Assembly (NCBI GenBank): GCA_017936375.1
Contig: JAGBFR010000073.1
Coordinates: 1-49,489 of the forward strand
Origin: Clostridia bacterium
Lineage (GTDB): Bacteria; Bacillota; Clostridia; Christensenellales; Aristaeellaceae
DNA: 49,489 nucleotides
Direction of reading: 5' to 3'
Shown: positions 42,015-49,489 of the stretch, piece by piece
Layout: each line of letters begins with the position of its first letter
Numbering within the stretch: the stretch's first letter is position 1
Translations under genes and position numbers: made by a program
The notes under the pieces: model-generated
Databases searched by the model: none
What the model was told of the DNA's origin: nothing
Seen by the model: the letters and a program-made list of their open reading frames with translations, nothing else

Positions 42015-44993
42015 TTACAGCAGACCGGCGGCCTGCAGCTGGTTGTAGAGATTCGCCGTGGCGCCCTGCAGGGCGGAGTAGTCGATGGGGTACATCGACA
42101 GCAGCGTCTGCACCGCGCTGATGGCGGTGTTGATCTGGCGCCTCGTGTCGTTGGAGATGTACGGGTTGGAGCCGACGAGCTGATAGGCGGTCAGCGTCAG
42201 GCTGTATGCCTCGGAGACGAGCGCCTCCAGATCGGAGGTCTGCTGGGAGGCGGTGTAGGCGTCGTGCAGCTGGCAGACGTGACGGTTGACGTCCGCGGTG
42301 TTGGTCAGCGTGGCAAACTCGCCGAGGTAATCGCGGATGGTATTGTCATAGCTGCCGATGTAGTTGTAGAGCGGATGGCCCTTGGGGATCAGGACGATGC
42401 CGCGCTCCTCGACGGCCTCATACGGGCAGTACTCCGTGGCCAGCATGCCGGAGTCGATGCAGACGGAGACCTGCTTGTGCATGCTGCAGTAGGCCGTGGG
42501 CACGCTGCCCTCATACCAGTAGTCCGTGATGGTCTTGTAGCCGCTGACGTCGTTGTAGCAGGCGTCTGTGGCGAGCTGGCCGCTCACGCCGCAGGTCGTC
42601 ACGCGGACAAGGCCATAGTCCGCCGGCGTGCCGTCGATGATCTCACGGGAGTCAAGGTTTTTCGCCCGGTGGATCTTCTCCATAAAGGACTGCCACAGCG
42701 GCGCGGCGGAATTGCCGCCCGTCGCCTTGGAGGTCAGCGCCTTGTAGTTGTCATGGCCGATCCACACAGAACCGGAGTACCAGCCCGTCATGCCGGCGAA
42801 GAAGACGCCCTTGCTGTCCGAGTTGGTGCCGGTCTTGCCGGCGACGACCTGAGAAGAGATCTTGGCCTTCGTGCCGGTGCCGCTCTGCACGGCGGCCTTG
42901 AGCATATCCGTGACCAGATACGCCGTGGAGGGCTTGAAGACCTGATGGCGGTCCTGCTGCTGGTGCATATCCACAACGACGTTGCCGTTCGAATCGAGGA
43001 TCCTGTAGAAGGAGAGCGGCTGCTGGTAGACGCCCTTGTTGGCGATGGTGCCGAAGGCGACGGCCATCTGCACCGGCGTGATGCCGGAGGAGCCGAGCGC
43101 CAGGCCGAAGGGATCGGCGTTGATGTTCTTGTCGTCGATGCCCATCAGCCGCAGATACTGCGCCGAGCGGGAAACGCCGACATAGGTCATCAGAATCTGC
43201 GCGGTGGAGGTGTTGTGCGAGTTGGTGAGCGCATTGCGGAAGCTCTGCGGCCCGCGGTAGCTGCCGCCGCCATAGTTCTGCGGCCAGGAGTCTCTGCCCG
43301 ATGCGTCCTTCCAGCCGGAGATCGGTACGGGCATGTTGTAGGCGATGGACGCGGGCGACGCGCCCAGATCGATGGCGGGAGCATAGACCGACAGCGGTTT
43401 GATCGACGAGCCGACGGGCATCGTCATATCGCAGGCGCGGTTGAGCGTCTTGCGGGTGGTCGGCTTGTAGCGCCCGCCGACGATCGCCTTGAGCTCGCCC
43501 GTGCGGTAATCATAGACACAGGCGGCGGCCTGCGGCTGCTCGATCTCGGTGTAGGTGCCGTCCGCGTTGCGCGCCTGATAAACCTTGTCGGAAGGATCGC
43601 GCAGGCGGGGATAATCATCCCACGAGGCGAGCGTATCCTCCACGATGGTCTGAATCTCCGTGTCCAGACACAGATAGACGCTGTAGCCGCCGGTGCGCAG
43701 CTCGTTCTCCATCGCATAGCGGTTGGCGGAGGTATCCTCAAGATTGCGCAGCTCAAGGAAGGTGTCGACCACGTCGCTGATCGCGTATTCGACGTAGTGC
43801 GGATAGGCGTACATGTCGCTGGAGGCGGGGGACGTCTCCAGCACGTAGGCGGTGGAGGGATCGAGCGCCGCTTCATACTCCTGAGTGGTGATCAGGCCGT
43901 TTTCGCGCATCTGGCGCAGGACGTAGTTGGTGCGGTTGTTGGTGATGTCCGCCGTCTTGCTGCCCTCGGTATTGCGGGTATAGAAGTTGCGGCGGGGGTT
44001 GTAGTAGTTGGGGCTTCGGGTCATGCCGGCGAGCATGGCGCACTCGCGCAGGGTGAGCTCGTTCAGTTCTTTGCCGAAGTACCCGTAGGCTGCGACCTTC
44101 ACGCCGTAATAGCTGCCGCCGAGGAAGATCGTGTTGAGATAGCTCTCCAGAATCTGGTCCTTGGTGTAGCGGGTCTCCAGCTCCATGGCCAGATAGGCCT
44201 CCTGCAGCTTGCGCTTGTAGGAGTATTCATCGGAGAGCATGGTGTTCTTGATGAGCTGCTGGGTGATCGTGGAGCCGCCCTGCGAGGTGCCTGCGGTGAA
44301 ATTGGACACCAGCGCGCCGACGATGCGCTTGACGTCCACGCCGTTGTGCTGGTAAAAGCGCGCGTCCTCCACGGCGATGAACGCATTGCGCAGCATCACG
44401 GGAATCTCCGAGATAGAGACCATGATGCGGTCCTCGGTGCCCTTGTAGTCGGTGATCAGGTTGCCGTCGCTGTCATAGATGAAGGACGTCTTGTCCTGTG
44501 CATTGAGCGCGGCAAGGTCGAGCGTCGGCGCGGTGTCGACATAGGCTTTCGCAATGCCGATGAGCGCGCCGCCGACAGCAAGGCAGGCGCACAGCGCGAG
44601 GATGAGCGACAGGCGCACGGTGGATACCGCGACGCTCAGCGCGAAATTGCGCGGCTTCGTCCGTGGGGTGAAGATCGAGTGCGGGCGCTGGGGCGCTGCG
44701 CGCTTCTTTTTTTTCTTGCGCGGCGTGGTGACCGGCGCGGGCATGCGCGAGGTGTGCTGCGCAGGCGCCGGCTCTGCCTCTCGTACGCGGGGGATATTCA
44801 GCTGCGTCTGCTCTGTGGCGGGGGTTTCTGCTTCCGTCACAAAGAGCTGATCCTGCCCGTCAATCGCCTGCTCCATCGCGTCGGAAAGCTCCTCGGCAGG
44901 GGAGAGCGGCGTGTTTTTCTTTGGCATATGTTTCCCGTTTGCGCCTTTCTTTGGCACGGGCTTGCGGCTGCTGCCGCCGGAATGTGTTGACAT
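42015..44993 (-). CDS. Class A penicillin-binding protein (PBP1A type)
   Basis: 992 residues; minus-strand ATG at 44991-44993, 7 bases after AAGGAG. A long, Pro/Lys-rich cytoplasmic tail (1-117, with KKKKK at 93-97) precedes one membrane helix (about 120-148). GT51 glycosyltransferase: E209 in AVEDARFYQHNGVD, QGGSTITQQLIKN, then ESYLNTIFLGGSYYGV and RSPNYYNPRRN. Transpeptidase: S529 of the SSIK motif in PVGSSIKPLSVY, SHN at 592-594, and VAGKTGT. It polymerises and cross-links peptidoglycan. The extra C-terminal region of about 200 residues after the transpeptidase is helical and Tyr/Thr-rich and of unknown role. Confidence 0.93.
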   Translation of the reverse strand: MSTHSGGSSRKPVPKKGANGKHMPKKNTPLSPAEELSDAMEQAIDGQDQLFVTEAETPATEQTQLNIPRVREAEPAPAQHTSRMPAPVTTPRKKKKKRAAPQRPHSIFTPRTKPRNFALSVAVSTVRLSLILALCACLAVGGALIGIAKAYVDTAPTLDLAALNAQDKTSFIYDSDGNLITDYKGTEDRIMVSISEIPVMLRNAFIAVEDARFYQHNGVDVKRIVGALVSNFTAGTSQGGSTITQQLIKNTMLSDEYSYKRKLQEAYLAMELETRYTKDQILESYLNTIFLGGSYYGVKVAAYGYFGKELNELTLRECAMLAGMTRSPNYYNPRRNFYTRNTEGSKTADITNNRTNYVLRQMRENGLITTQEYEAALDPSTAYVLETSPASSDMYAYPHYVEYAISDVVDTFLELRNLEDTSANRYAMENELRTGGYSVYLCLDTEIQTIVEDTLASWDDYPRLRDPSDKVYQARNADGTYTEIEQPQAAACVYDYRTGELKAIVGGRYKPTTRKTLNRACDMTMPVGSSIKPLSVYAPAIDLGASPASIAYNMPVPISGWKDASGRDSWPQNYGGGSYRGPQSFRNALTNSHNTSTAQILMTYVGVSRSAQYLRLMGIDDKNINADPFGLALGSSGITPVQMAVAFGTIANKGVYQQPLSFYRILDSNGNVVVDMHQQQDRHQVFKPSTAYLVTDMLKAAVQSGTGTKAKISSQVVAGKTGTNSDSKGVFFAGMTGWYSGSVWIGHDNYKALTSKATGGNSAAPLWQSFMEKIHRAKNLDSREIIDGTPADYGLVRVTTCGVSGQLATDACYNDVSGYKTITDYWYEGSVPTAYCSMHKQVSVCIDSGMLATEYCPYEAVEERGIVLIPKGHPLYNYIGSYDNTIRDYLGEFATLTNTADVNRHVCQLHDAYTASQQTSDLEALVSEAYSLTLTAYQLVGSNPYISNDTRRQINTAISAVQTLLSMYPIDYSALQGATANLYNQLQAAGLL

Positions 44994-45066
44994 GGCATGT
45001 CTCCTTACCCGGGGGATCAGGGAAGCGTGATGCGCTGCCGCAAGGCAGAAGCGCATACATATCATC

Positions 45067-45075
45067 ATTATATCA
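45067..45075 (-). promoter_or_regulatory. Extended -10 promoter of the PBP1A gene
   Basis: On the minus strand TGA-TATAAT is formed by the complement of 45067-45075, 73 bases before the PBP1A start; -35 TTGTGC is at a non-ideal 19-base spacing. Confidence 0.5.
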
Positions 45076-45112
45076 TAGATTGGACGCTTTCGCACAATAA
45101 ATGCGAAAATGC

Positions 45113-45141
45113 CGCCTGCGCAGGCTGTTTTCTGCGCGGCG
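45113..45141. other. Hairpin between PBP1A and yunB
   Basis: CGCC-T-GCGCAG (45113-45123) pairs with CTGCGC-GGCG (45132-45141), ten pairs with one bulge, in the divergent intergenic region. There is no T tract; it could be an operator dyad or part of the yunB leader. Confidence 0.45.
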
Positions 45142-45170
45142 TACATATATAAGACGGCGGGAGGGATTCG

Positions 45171-45848
45171 ATGACTGCGGCTCAGATCAGAAAAATTTCC
45201 TCAAGAATCAGGCGAAGGCGCTTGTTTCGCCGGGTACTGCTGCTGGCGCTTGCGGCGCTGCTCTTGCTCCTTCTGGCGGACAGGAATGTAAAGCCCCTTG
45301 TCTTTTCTCTTGCGGAGGCGCGTTCTGCCGCGCTGGCCTCCAAGGTCCTCAATGGCGCGATGGCAGATGCACTGGGAGACGGCGTGGGGTATGACGAATT
45401 GATGCATGTGCGCGTGGATGAGCACGGGCAGGTGGCGCTGCTCTCGGCCAATACCGCACGGATGAACGCGCTGGCCGGACGTGCCGGTGCGGCGGCGCTT
45501 ACCCGGCTTGAGCAGATGTCCAGCGAGAAGGTCGGCGTGCCGCTTGGCGCGGCGCTCGGACTGTCGCTCTTTGCCGGACGCGGGCCGAGGATTCCTGTGT
45601 CTATTGTGCCGGTCGGCTCGATTATGACCAATTTTGAGACGGAGTTCGAGGCCTGCGGCATCAACCAGACGCGACACAAGGTGTATCTCGAGCTCACGGC
45701 AAGCATTCGCATTGTTATCCCAACCGGGGCAAAGACCACGCAGGTGCAGGCCAACATGCTGGTTGCTGAGTCGATCATTGTTGGCGGCGTGCCGGACGGC
45801 TTTGTCGGCTATGAATTGACGGACGAGGAGATGAATCTGGTTCCGTGA
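45171..45848 (+). CDS. yunB: Sporulation protein YunB
   Basis: 225 residues. Basic N-terminus and one membrane helix (about 21-37, VLLLALAALLLLLLADR), then an extracytoplasmic domain. IPVSIVPVGSIMTNFETEFE, GINQTRHKVYLELTASIRIV and VAESIIVGGVPDGFVGYE are the highly conserved YunB segments. In Bacillus subtilis yunB is expressed in the mother cell under sigma-E. ATG at 45171 follows GGGAGGG. A CATATATA at 45144-45151 resembles a sigma-E -10 only loosely. Confidence 0.92.
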   Translation: MTAAQIRKISSRIRRRRLFRRVLLLALAALLLLLLADRNVKPLVFSLAEARSAALASKVLNGAMADALGDGVGYDELMHVRVDEHGQVALLSANTARMNALAGRAGAAALTRLEQMSSEKVGVPLGAALGLSLFAGRGPRIPVSIVPVGSIMTNFETEFEACGINQTRHKVYLELTASIRIVIPTGAKTTQVQANMLVAESIIVGGVPDGFVGYELTDEEMNLVP

Positions 45849-45960
45849 GCCCGCTGCATGGATTCGCTGAAAAGATGAGCCTGCTGCGGTGGAACACGAA
45901 TGATGTCATATCCGGCTGGCGCCTGCGTATATATGTAAAGAAGACAACCGGAATTTGAGA

Positions 45961-46000
45961 ATATATCTTCACATATCCTGTCTGATGTGATAAGATATAT
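45961..46000. promoter_or_regulatory. spo0A promoter overlapped by a long inverted repeat
   Basis: ATATATCTT-CACAT (45961-45974) faces ATGTGATAAGATATAT (45985-46000), 14 complementary pairs with a two-base bulge and a ten-base centre. A promoter TTCACA (45968-45973), 17 bases, TAAGAT (45991-45996) lies within it. The symmetry suggests an operator for a dimeric regulator. Confidence 0.6.
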
Positions 46001-46040
46001 CCAAAGTGGATAAATATCCTTGAATAACGGGAGGGAAAAC

Positions 46041-46826
46041 ATGGATACGGTTCGGGTGGTGGTTGCAGATGACAATCAGCAGCTGCGCGATATGATTGCG
46101 GAGTATCTGCAGGCGCAGGAGGGGATGGACGTGGTCGGCACTGCCGGCGATGGGACTGAGGCGGTTCGCCTTGTGCAGGAGGAAGAGCCGGATGTGCTCA
46201 TCTGCGATATGATTATGCCTCATATGGATGGCTATGGCGTGCTTGAGCACCTTACCAAACTTCATCTGAATAAACGGCCGAGTGTGATTGCCCTCACAGC
46301 CCTTGGGCGTGATGACTTTATTGCCCGGGCGATCAATCTTGGCGCGCATTACTACATGGTGAAACCCTTTGACTTTATGACACTGGCGCAGCGAGTCTTT
46401 GAAGCGGTAGGGGAGAATGAGCGCGCGCAGGAGATGCTTACACATCTTCAGCCGGCGCGCGAACATGGCTCGGAAGACAATCCCGAGGCGCGCATCGCCA
46501 ATCTCTTTCTGACCGTCGGAATTCCCGCGCACATCAAGGGCTATCAGTACCTGCGCGAGGCGGTAAAGATGGTGCTGGAGGAGCCGGAGCTGCTTGGCAG
46601 GATCACCAAGGAGCTGTATCCGGGCATTGCGCACAGGTTCGGGACGACCAGCAGTAAGGTAGAAAGGGCCATAAGGCATGCCATTGAGGTGGCATGGAAT
46701 CGGGGACGGATTGAGGCGCTCGACGAGGCCTTCGGCAAGAACGTGTGCAGCCTGGATGACAAGCCGACCAATGGGGAGTTTATCGCGCTGGTGTCGGACA
46801 GATTGAGGATCAAGGAATCTGCGTAA
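46041..46826 (+). CDS. spo0A: Sporulation transcription factor Spo0A
   Basis: 261 residues from the ATG at 46041 after GGGAGGG. Receiver domain 1-125: acidic pocket D10-D11, phospho-acceptor D56 in DVLICDMIMPHMDGYGVLE, ALTALGRDD with the conserved Thr, and K in YMVKPFDF. Effector domain about 145-258: FLTVGIPAHIKGYQYLREAV, then LYPGIAHRFGTTSSKVERAI as the DNA recognition helix, and RHAIEVAWNRG with DKPTNGEFIALVSDRLR. These are Spo0A-specific. Spo0A is the master response regulator of spore formation. Downstream of yunB; spoIVB is not seen in this window. Confidence 0.96.
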   Translation: MDTVRVVVADDNQQLRDMIAEYLQAQEGMDVVGTAGDGTEAVRLVQEEEPDVLICDMIMPHMDGYGVLEHLTKLHLNKRPSVIALTALGRDDFIARAINLGAHYYMVKPFDFMTLAQRVFEAVGENERAQEMLTHLQPAREHGSEDNPEARIANLFLTVGIPAHIKGYQYLREAVKMVLEEPELLGRITKELYPGIAHRFGTTSSKVERAIRHAIEVAWNRGRIEALDEAFGKNVCSLDDKPTNGEFIALVSDRLRIKESA

Positions 46827-46863
46827 TAACTGGAATAAAGGGCTGTTTTTCAAGGAAAGGAGA

Positions 46864-46917
46864 ATGAAAAAATCTAATAAAAGCTATAAAATGTCGAAAA
46901 TGGCGATGAATAATTAA
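46864..46917 (+). CDS. Possible 17-residue leader peptide after spo0A
   Basis: ATG at 46864, 7 bases after AAGGA (46852-46856), opens MKKSNKSYKMSKMAMNN-stop (TAA 46915-46917), Lys/Met/Asn-rich. It may be a leader peptide or chance; AAAGGAG immediately before the ATG is too close to be used by it. Confidence 0.2.
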   Translation: MKKSNKSYKMSKMAMNN

Positions 46918-46929
46918 ATGTAAAAGAAT

Positions 46930-47004
46930 ACCAACATCGGCCCGTAAATTGCTTATCTCTCCATAACGTCGCATTTATAGGCTTCTTTAATGAAAGGTGT
47001 TGGT
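46930..47004. repeat. Inverted repeat upstream of the recombinase
   Basis: ACCAACA (46930-46936) and TGTTGGT (46998-47004) flank a 61-base AT-rich stretch just before the recombinase start. It may be an operator or recombinase site; otherwise I see nothing in 46918-47011. Confidence 0.35.
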
Positions 47005-47011
47005 TTGTAAC

Positions 47012-47998
47012 ATGTTGTTCACACAAATGATTCCTGTGTTTTCGGAGTACTGCCGAAGCAAACAACTGCGGCCTCAGACAATCAGATCGTACGAGCAAAC
47101 GCTGTACCTCTTTGCTGCATGGGTGAAGGAAGCAGAGGGGATTGTGCATGCGGATGAGGTCAAAGACTATATGATCAGGCGGTTTGTTCTGGATCTTCAG
47201 ACCAGAGGAAAGTATACATTCTGTGCTGACAAGAAACGGAGCAAAAGCAATTGTCCTGAGAATCGGGGAGACTACAGCAAAAAAATCAGCAATATTACGA
47301 TCAATAACTATCTTCGCAACGTCAATGTCTTCTATCTCTGGCTGGAGGAGATGGAGTATCTTGAAAAGAATCCAATGAAGAAGATCCGGCATCTGCCTCA
47401 AGAGAGGCCGCCCAAGGAATACTTGAGCGACGAAGAAGTAAAGCGTTTGTTCAAATGCTTGGATAAAGAGCTGTTTTGCGAATACAGAGATATGATCGTA
47501 ATGATGATTATGCTCGACAGCGGCACAAGAATAGGGGAAACGCTTTCTATTGAAGGAGATCAGATTAACCTTCTGGAAAGAACGATCCATCTTCCCGCTG
47601 AGAAGACAAAGGGCAGGAAATCACGGGAAGTATTCTTCTCTTATAAGACGGAGAAGGAATTTCGAAAATGGTTGCAATACAAGGAACGTCGCTGTAAGTC
47701 TCCATATGCCTTCCCTGTAAAGAGCAGCGGGCGTATGATGACTGTTTCTCAGTACGAGACAAATTTCAGAAAGTATGTGGACAGGGCGGGCATAACAAAG
47801 CGGGTTTCGCCGCATACGCTCAGAAATAATTTTGCCAAACGCTGTTTACTGTCAGGAATGGATATCTATACGCTGAGCCGCCTCCTTGGTCACTCAAGCG
47901 TCAAAGTAACAGAAAGAGCGTATCTGGACATTCAGGATGTAGAACTGAAAGGTAAGTATCTGGAGCATAGCCCGATCAGTAATATTTTCTATAGATAA
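47012..47998 (+). CDS. Tyrosine recombinase/integrase (phage integrase family)
   Basis: 328 residues from the ATG at 47012 (GTG at 46997 has no better site). N-terminal core-binding SAM-like domain (TIRSYEQTLYLFAAWVKEAE and INNYLRNVNVFYLWLEEMEY), then the catalytic domain: first Arg in LDSGTRIGETLSI, Lys in the PAEKTKGRKSREV hairpin, HTLRNNF (HxxR), LLGHSSVKVTERAY with GH and the nucleophile Tyr. Complete and probably active. AT-richer (about 43 percent GC) than the core genes. XerC/D-like domain size but divergent; it may serve an integrative element or site-specific inversion. Confidence 0.88.
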   Translation: MLFTQMIPVFSEYCRSKQLRPQTIRSYEQTLYLFAAWVKEAEGIVHADEVKDYMIRRFVLDLQTRGKYTFCADKKRSKSNCPENRGDYSKKISNITINNYLRNVNVFYLWLEEMEYLEKNPMKKIRHLPQERPPKEYLSDEEVKRLFKCLDKELFCEYRDMIVMMIMLDSGTRIGETLSIEGDQINLLERTIHLPAEKTKGRKSREVFFSYKTEKEFRKWLQYKERRCKSPYAFPVKSSGRMMTVSQYETNFRKYVDRAGITKRVSPHTLRNNFAKRCLLSGMDIYTLSRLLGHSSVKVTERAYLDIQDVELKGKYLEHSPISNIFYR

Positions 47999-48000
47999 AT

Positions 48001-48036
48001 AAATAAGGGGAAGCTCGAGGGCTTCTCCTTATTTTC
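48001..48036 (+). terminator. Intrinsic terminator of the recombinase gene
   Basis: AATAAGGGGAAGC (48002-48014) pairs with GCTTCTCCTTATT (48021-48033), then TTTCGTCT. Confidence 0.8.
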
Positions 48037-48068
48037 GTCTACAGAACAAACAATCAAGGCGTAATGAA

Positions 48069-48101
48069 CTTTGAGTCTTCTTTGAGTCATCTTTGACACA
48101 T
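48069..48101. repeat. Three tandem 11-bp repeats
   Basis: CTTTGAGTCTT (48069-48079), CTTTGAGTCAT (48080-48090) and CTTTGACACAT (48091-48101) follow head to tail; a looser related ATCTTTGGATCA lies at about 48137-48148. The period of about one helical turn suits an array of protein binding sites on one face of DNA. The rest of 48037-48243 is AT-rich without a recognisable gene. Confidence 0.7.
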
Positions 48102-48343
48102 CTGCGAAACGAGATTGACGTATCTTCTCAACATCTTTGGATCAACTTTTGAAGGTATGCGCAGGGAAGGTGTGTTTACAACACATATCAGGCTGAAGAA
48201 AAAGGAAAGATTATAAAAACATGTACCATTAAAGTGACTGGATAAAGGAGGCACTGTTGTATACTGTGATCACAACGAAGGGAACAAAACCTTCAAACAA
48301 AAAACGACAGGGGCAAGACCCCGGAAAGAAAGAGGAAAGCATT

Positions 48344-48838
48344 ATGGCTAACATCCAGATCAATCACAAGAACAACACCATCGAGATGACCAAGAAGTTC
48401 TACAACGAGTCCTGCAAGTATGGTACCGACGAGTACAAGACGCTTCAGGAAGTCCGCCGCGATTATCCGGGTTATACGCCTGTTGTTGCGAAGAACAAGA
48501 AGAGTGGCGAGGACATGCGGGATGTTTTCAATGGCCTGAACTTCGAATATATGGAACTCTACATTACCAAGCACGATGATAAAGATAATAGCATTATGGC
48601 AGAGTTCAAGATGATGCGCGCTGAAGATGATGCATCTAAGGCAGTTGGTGCAAAGTCAGAATCTTATCTGGTGATTCGTGATTGGTTCCTTGATAAGTAC
48701 CCGGCAGTTCGTGAATTCCATGAGAAGCGCGGTAAGATTGTTGAGGATCTTCGCAAGAAGAAGGAAGAAGCTAAAAAGGCGAAGCTGGAGGCTGCGAAGA
48801 AGGCCCGCCGTGATAAGATGCTGGCCCTGATTGCGTAA
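48344..48838 (+). CDS. Protein of unknown function, paralogue A of a tandem pair
   Basis: 164 residues from the ATG at 48344 (GAGGAAAG site), chosen because it aligns with the start of paralogue B. An upstream in-frame TTG at 48257 has an excellent AAAGGAGG site 5 bases away and would add 29 residues. Motifs: INHKNNTIEMTKKFYN, EVRRDYPGYTPVV, GLNFEYMELYITKH and YLVIRDWFLDKYPAV, then a highly basic helical tail (KKKEEAKKAKLEAAKKARRD). No known catalytic motif. I do not recognise a named domain. The basic tail suggests nucleic acid contact (inference). Confidence 0.6.
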   Translation: MANIQINHKNNTIEMTKKFYNESCKYGTDEYKTLQEVRRDYPGYTPVVAKNKKSGEDMRDVFNGLNFEYMELYITKHDDKDNSIMAEFKMMRAEDDASKAVGAKSESYLVIRDWFLDKYPAVREFHEKRGKIVEDLRKKKEEAKKAKLEAAKKARRDKMLALIA

Positions 48839-48871
48839 CTGAGTGAGAGATTGAATGGGAGGATATGAATT

Positions 48872-49294
48872 ATGAAGAATACGCTTAAGCTGAATCATGA
48901 GAACCGCACCATTGTGATGGACCGCACGTTTGCCAAGCGCTCTGAGAACACCCGCAGTGAAGAATATGCGCATCTCCAGCAGGTTCGTCAGGACTACCCG
49001 ACCTATACGGTTATTAGGCGTCAGATTAGGACGAATCCGAAGAAGGAAAGCTACAAGGGTTTGACCTATGAATACATGGAAGATTACATTTTGACCCATG
49101 GCAGCGCGGAAGATATTCGAAAGAATCTGGCAGAATATGAAGAACTGCTCCTGTTGTCTGAATGTCATAGCAGATCTCGACGCTATCCGGCCATTAAGCG
49201 CTGGTTCTTGGAGATGTATCCGGAGGTTGTTACCTACGGTTCTGTTGAAGAGAGGCCGAAGATTCTTCAGATTGGAGAAAAGAGAGCATCGTGA
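48872..49294 (+). CDS. Protein of unknown function, paralogue B of a tandem pair
   Basis: 140 residues; ATG at 48872 after GGGAGG, 33 bases behind paralogue A. It keeps all four shared blocks: LNHENRTIVMDRTFAK, QVRQDYPTYTVIRR, GLTYEYMEDYILTH and YPAIKRWFLEMYPEV, and lacks the long basic tail of A. The blocks match in order and spacing, so the pair arose by tandem duplication. Function unknown. Confidence 0.6.
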   Translation: MKNTLKLNHENRTIVMDRTFAKRSENTRSEEYAHLQQVRQDYPTYTVIRRQIRTNPKKESYKGLTYEYMEDYILTHGSAEDIRKNLAEYEELLLLSECHSRSRRYPAIKRWFLEMYPEVVTYGSVEERPKILQIGEKRAS

Positions 49295-49325
49295 AACGAG
49301 TAATAAACTTACCATCACATATCCC

Positions 49326-49355
49326 AAGGCGAAGACAAAAGTCTTTCGCCTTTTT
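49326..49355 (+). terminator. Intrinsic terminator of the paralogue pair
   Basis: AAGGCGAAGAC (49326-49336), AAAA loop, GTCTTTCGCCTT with a one-base bulge (49341-49352), then TTT. Confidence 0.85.
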
Positions 49356-49365
49356 GTATGAAGAA

Positions 49366-49489
49366 AACCACTCGCTAGGCGAGTGGTTCAAAAGAAGCCT
49401 TCTGGCGATGATGTAGATGGAAAAACTCCTTTTGTTGTATAATCAAAATGCGGTCTGGCAACTGCAAAGGAAACAACAAAAGGAGGACA
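49366..49489 (+). mobile_element. Probable left end of an IS200/IS605-type element (continues beyond window)
   Basis: A perfect hairpin AACCACTCGC-TAG-GCGAGTGGTT (49366-49388) is followed by a non-coding stretch with TATAAT at 49438-49443 and an AAAGGAGG ribosome binding site ending at 49486, so a start codon should lie just past the edge. A subterminal imperfect palindrome and a short leader are how IS200/IS605 elements begin. CTCCTTTTGTTGT (49426-49438) is exactly complementary to ACAACAAAAGGAG (49473-49485), which contains the ribosome binding site. No transposase codons are in the window, so this is inference. Confidence 0.5.

Noticed and set aside
41916-44990. Plus-strand frame of 1024 codons opposite PBP1A
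   Set aside because: Gly/Val/Arg/Asp-rich shadow of the PBP1A coding strand, no recognisable domain.
45140-45152. Sigma-E-type promoter for yunB at CATATATA
   Set aside because: The -10 match is partial and no -35 of the expected type lies 13-14 bases upstream.
48257-48343. Extra 29 N-terminal codons for paralogue A from TTG 48257
   Set aside because: Not fully excluded because AAAGGAGG is well placed, but paralogue B and the shared first block align with the ATG at 48344, and the extension is low-complexity Lys/Gly/Gln.

Overview
The window reads as a chromosomal segment of a GC-rich (about 60 percent), low-GC-Gram-positive-lineage bacterium, most likely a gut-type member of the class Clostridia. 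Evidence: the gene order lepA-hemW-hrcA-grpE-dnaK-dnaJ-prmA-rsmE-mtaB-HIT-rpsU, a perfect CIRCE operator before hrcA, Spo0A and YunB (endospore formers), a Gram-positive-type DnaK, DnaD plus DnaC-type replication proteins, strong AGGAGG ribosome binding sites and U-tailed intrinsic terminators. No rRNA, tRNA or CRISPR array was found. The GC bias creates very long antisense shadow reading frames, which are not annotated.

Region 1 (1-2140): the 3' end of an Hsp20 gene, a self-contained mini transcription unit (perfect promoter, 33-codon ORF, terminator), two tandem GNAT acetyltransferases and a MATE transporter gene gutted by an internal deletion. Region 2 (2210-10765) is the most accessory-looking GC-rich block: a TIR protein with one membrane span and a large extracytoplasmic beta-rich domain, followed by a secreted protein, a secreted transglutaminase-like protein with Cys-pair repeats, and a secreted protein with three InlB-type repeats. 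Region 3 (10797-17652) is housekeeping: phosphoglycolate-phosphatase-type HAD, YdcF-like protein, tsaE-tsaB-rimI (tRNA t6A and ribosomal acetylation), an alpha/beta hydrolase, a membrane-anchored MurF-like ligase and D-Ala-D-Ala ligase. A LUD-domain gene (minus strand) and a seven-span membrane protein diverge from 18421-18577.

Region 4 (19564-34864): lepA, an inserted lower-GC GT-C-like membrane protein, hemW, then the CIRCE-controlled hrcA-grpE-dnaK-dnaJ heat-shock operon, prmA, rsmE, a DUF4236 protein, mtaB, a HIT hydrolase and rpsU. Two copies of a double-hairpin dispersed repeat flank prmA. A strongly structured RNA lies between dnaK and dnaJ. Region 5 (34945-41861): a TRM11-like methyltransferase, rho with a structured leader, rpmE, a DnaD protein whose middle has much lower GC than its ends, a DnaC-like loader, a small helical protein and an AAA ATPase.

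Region 6 (41867-46826): PBP1A with a 42-residue membrane peptide behind it (minus strand), then yunB and spo0A, the latter behind a large inverted repeat that overlaps its promoter. Region 7 (46827-49489) is an AT-richer accessory tail: a tyrosine recombinase, 11-bp tandem repeats, two paralogous genes of unknown function and, at the right edge, what looks like the left end of an IS200/IS605-type element whose transposase ribosome binding site can be sequestered in read-through transcripts.
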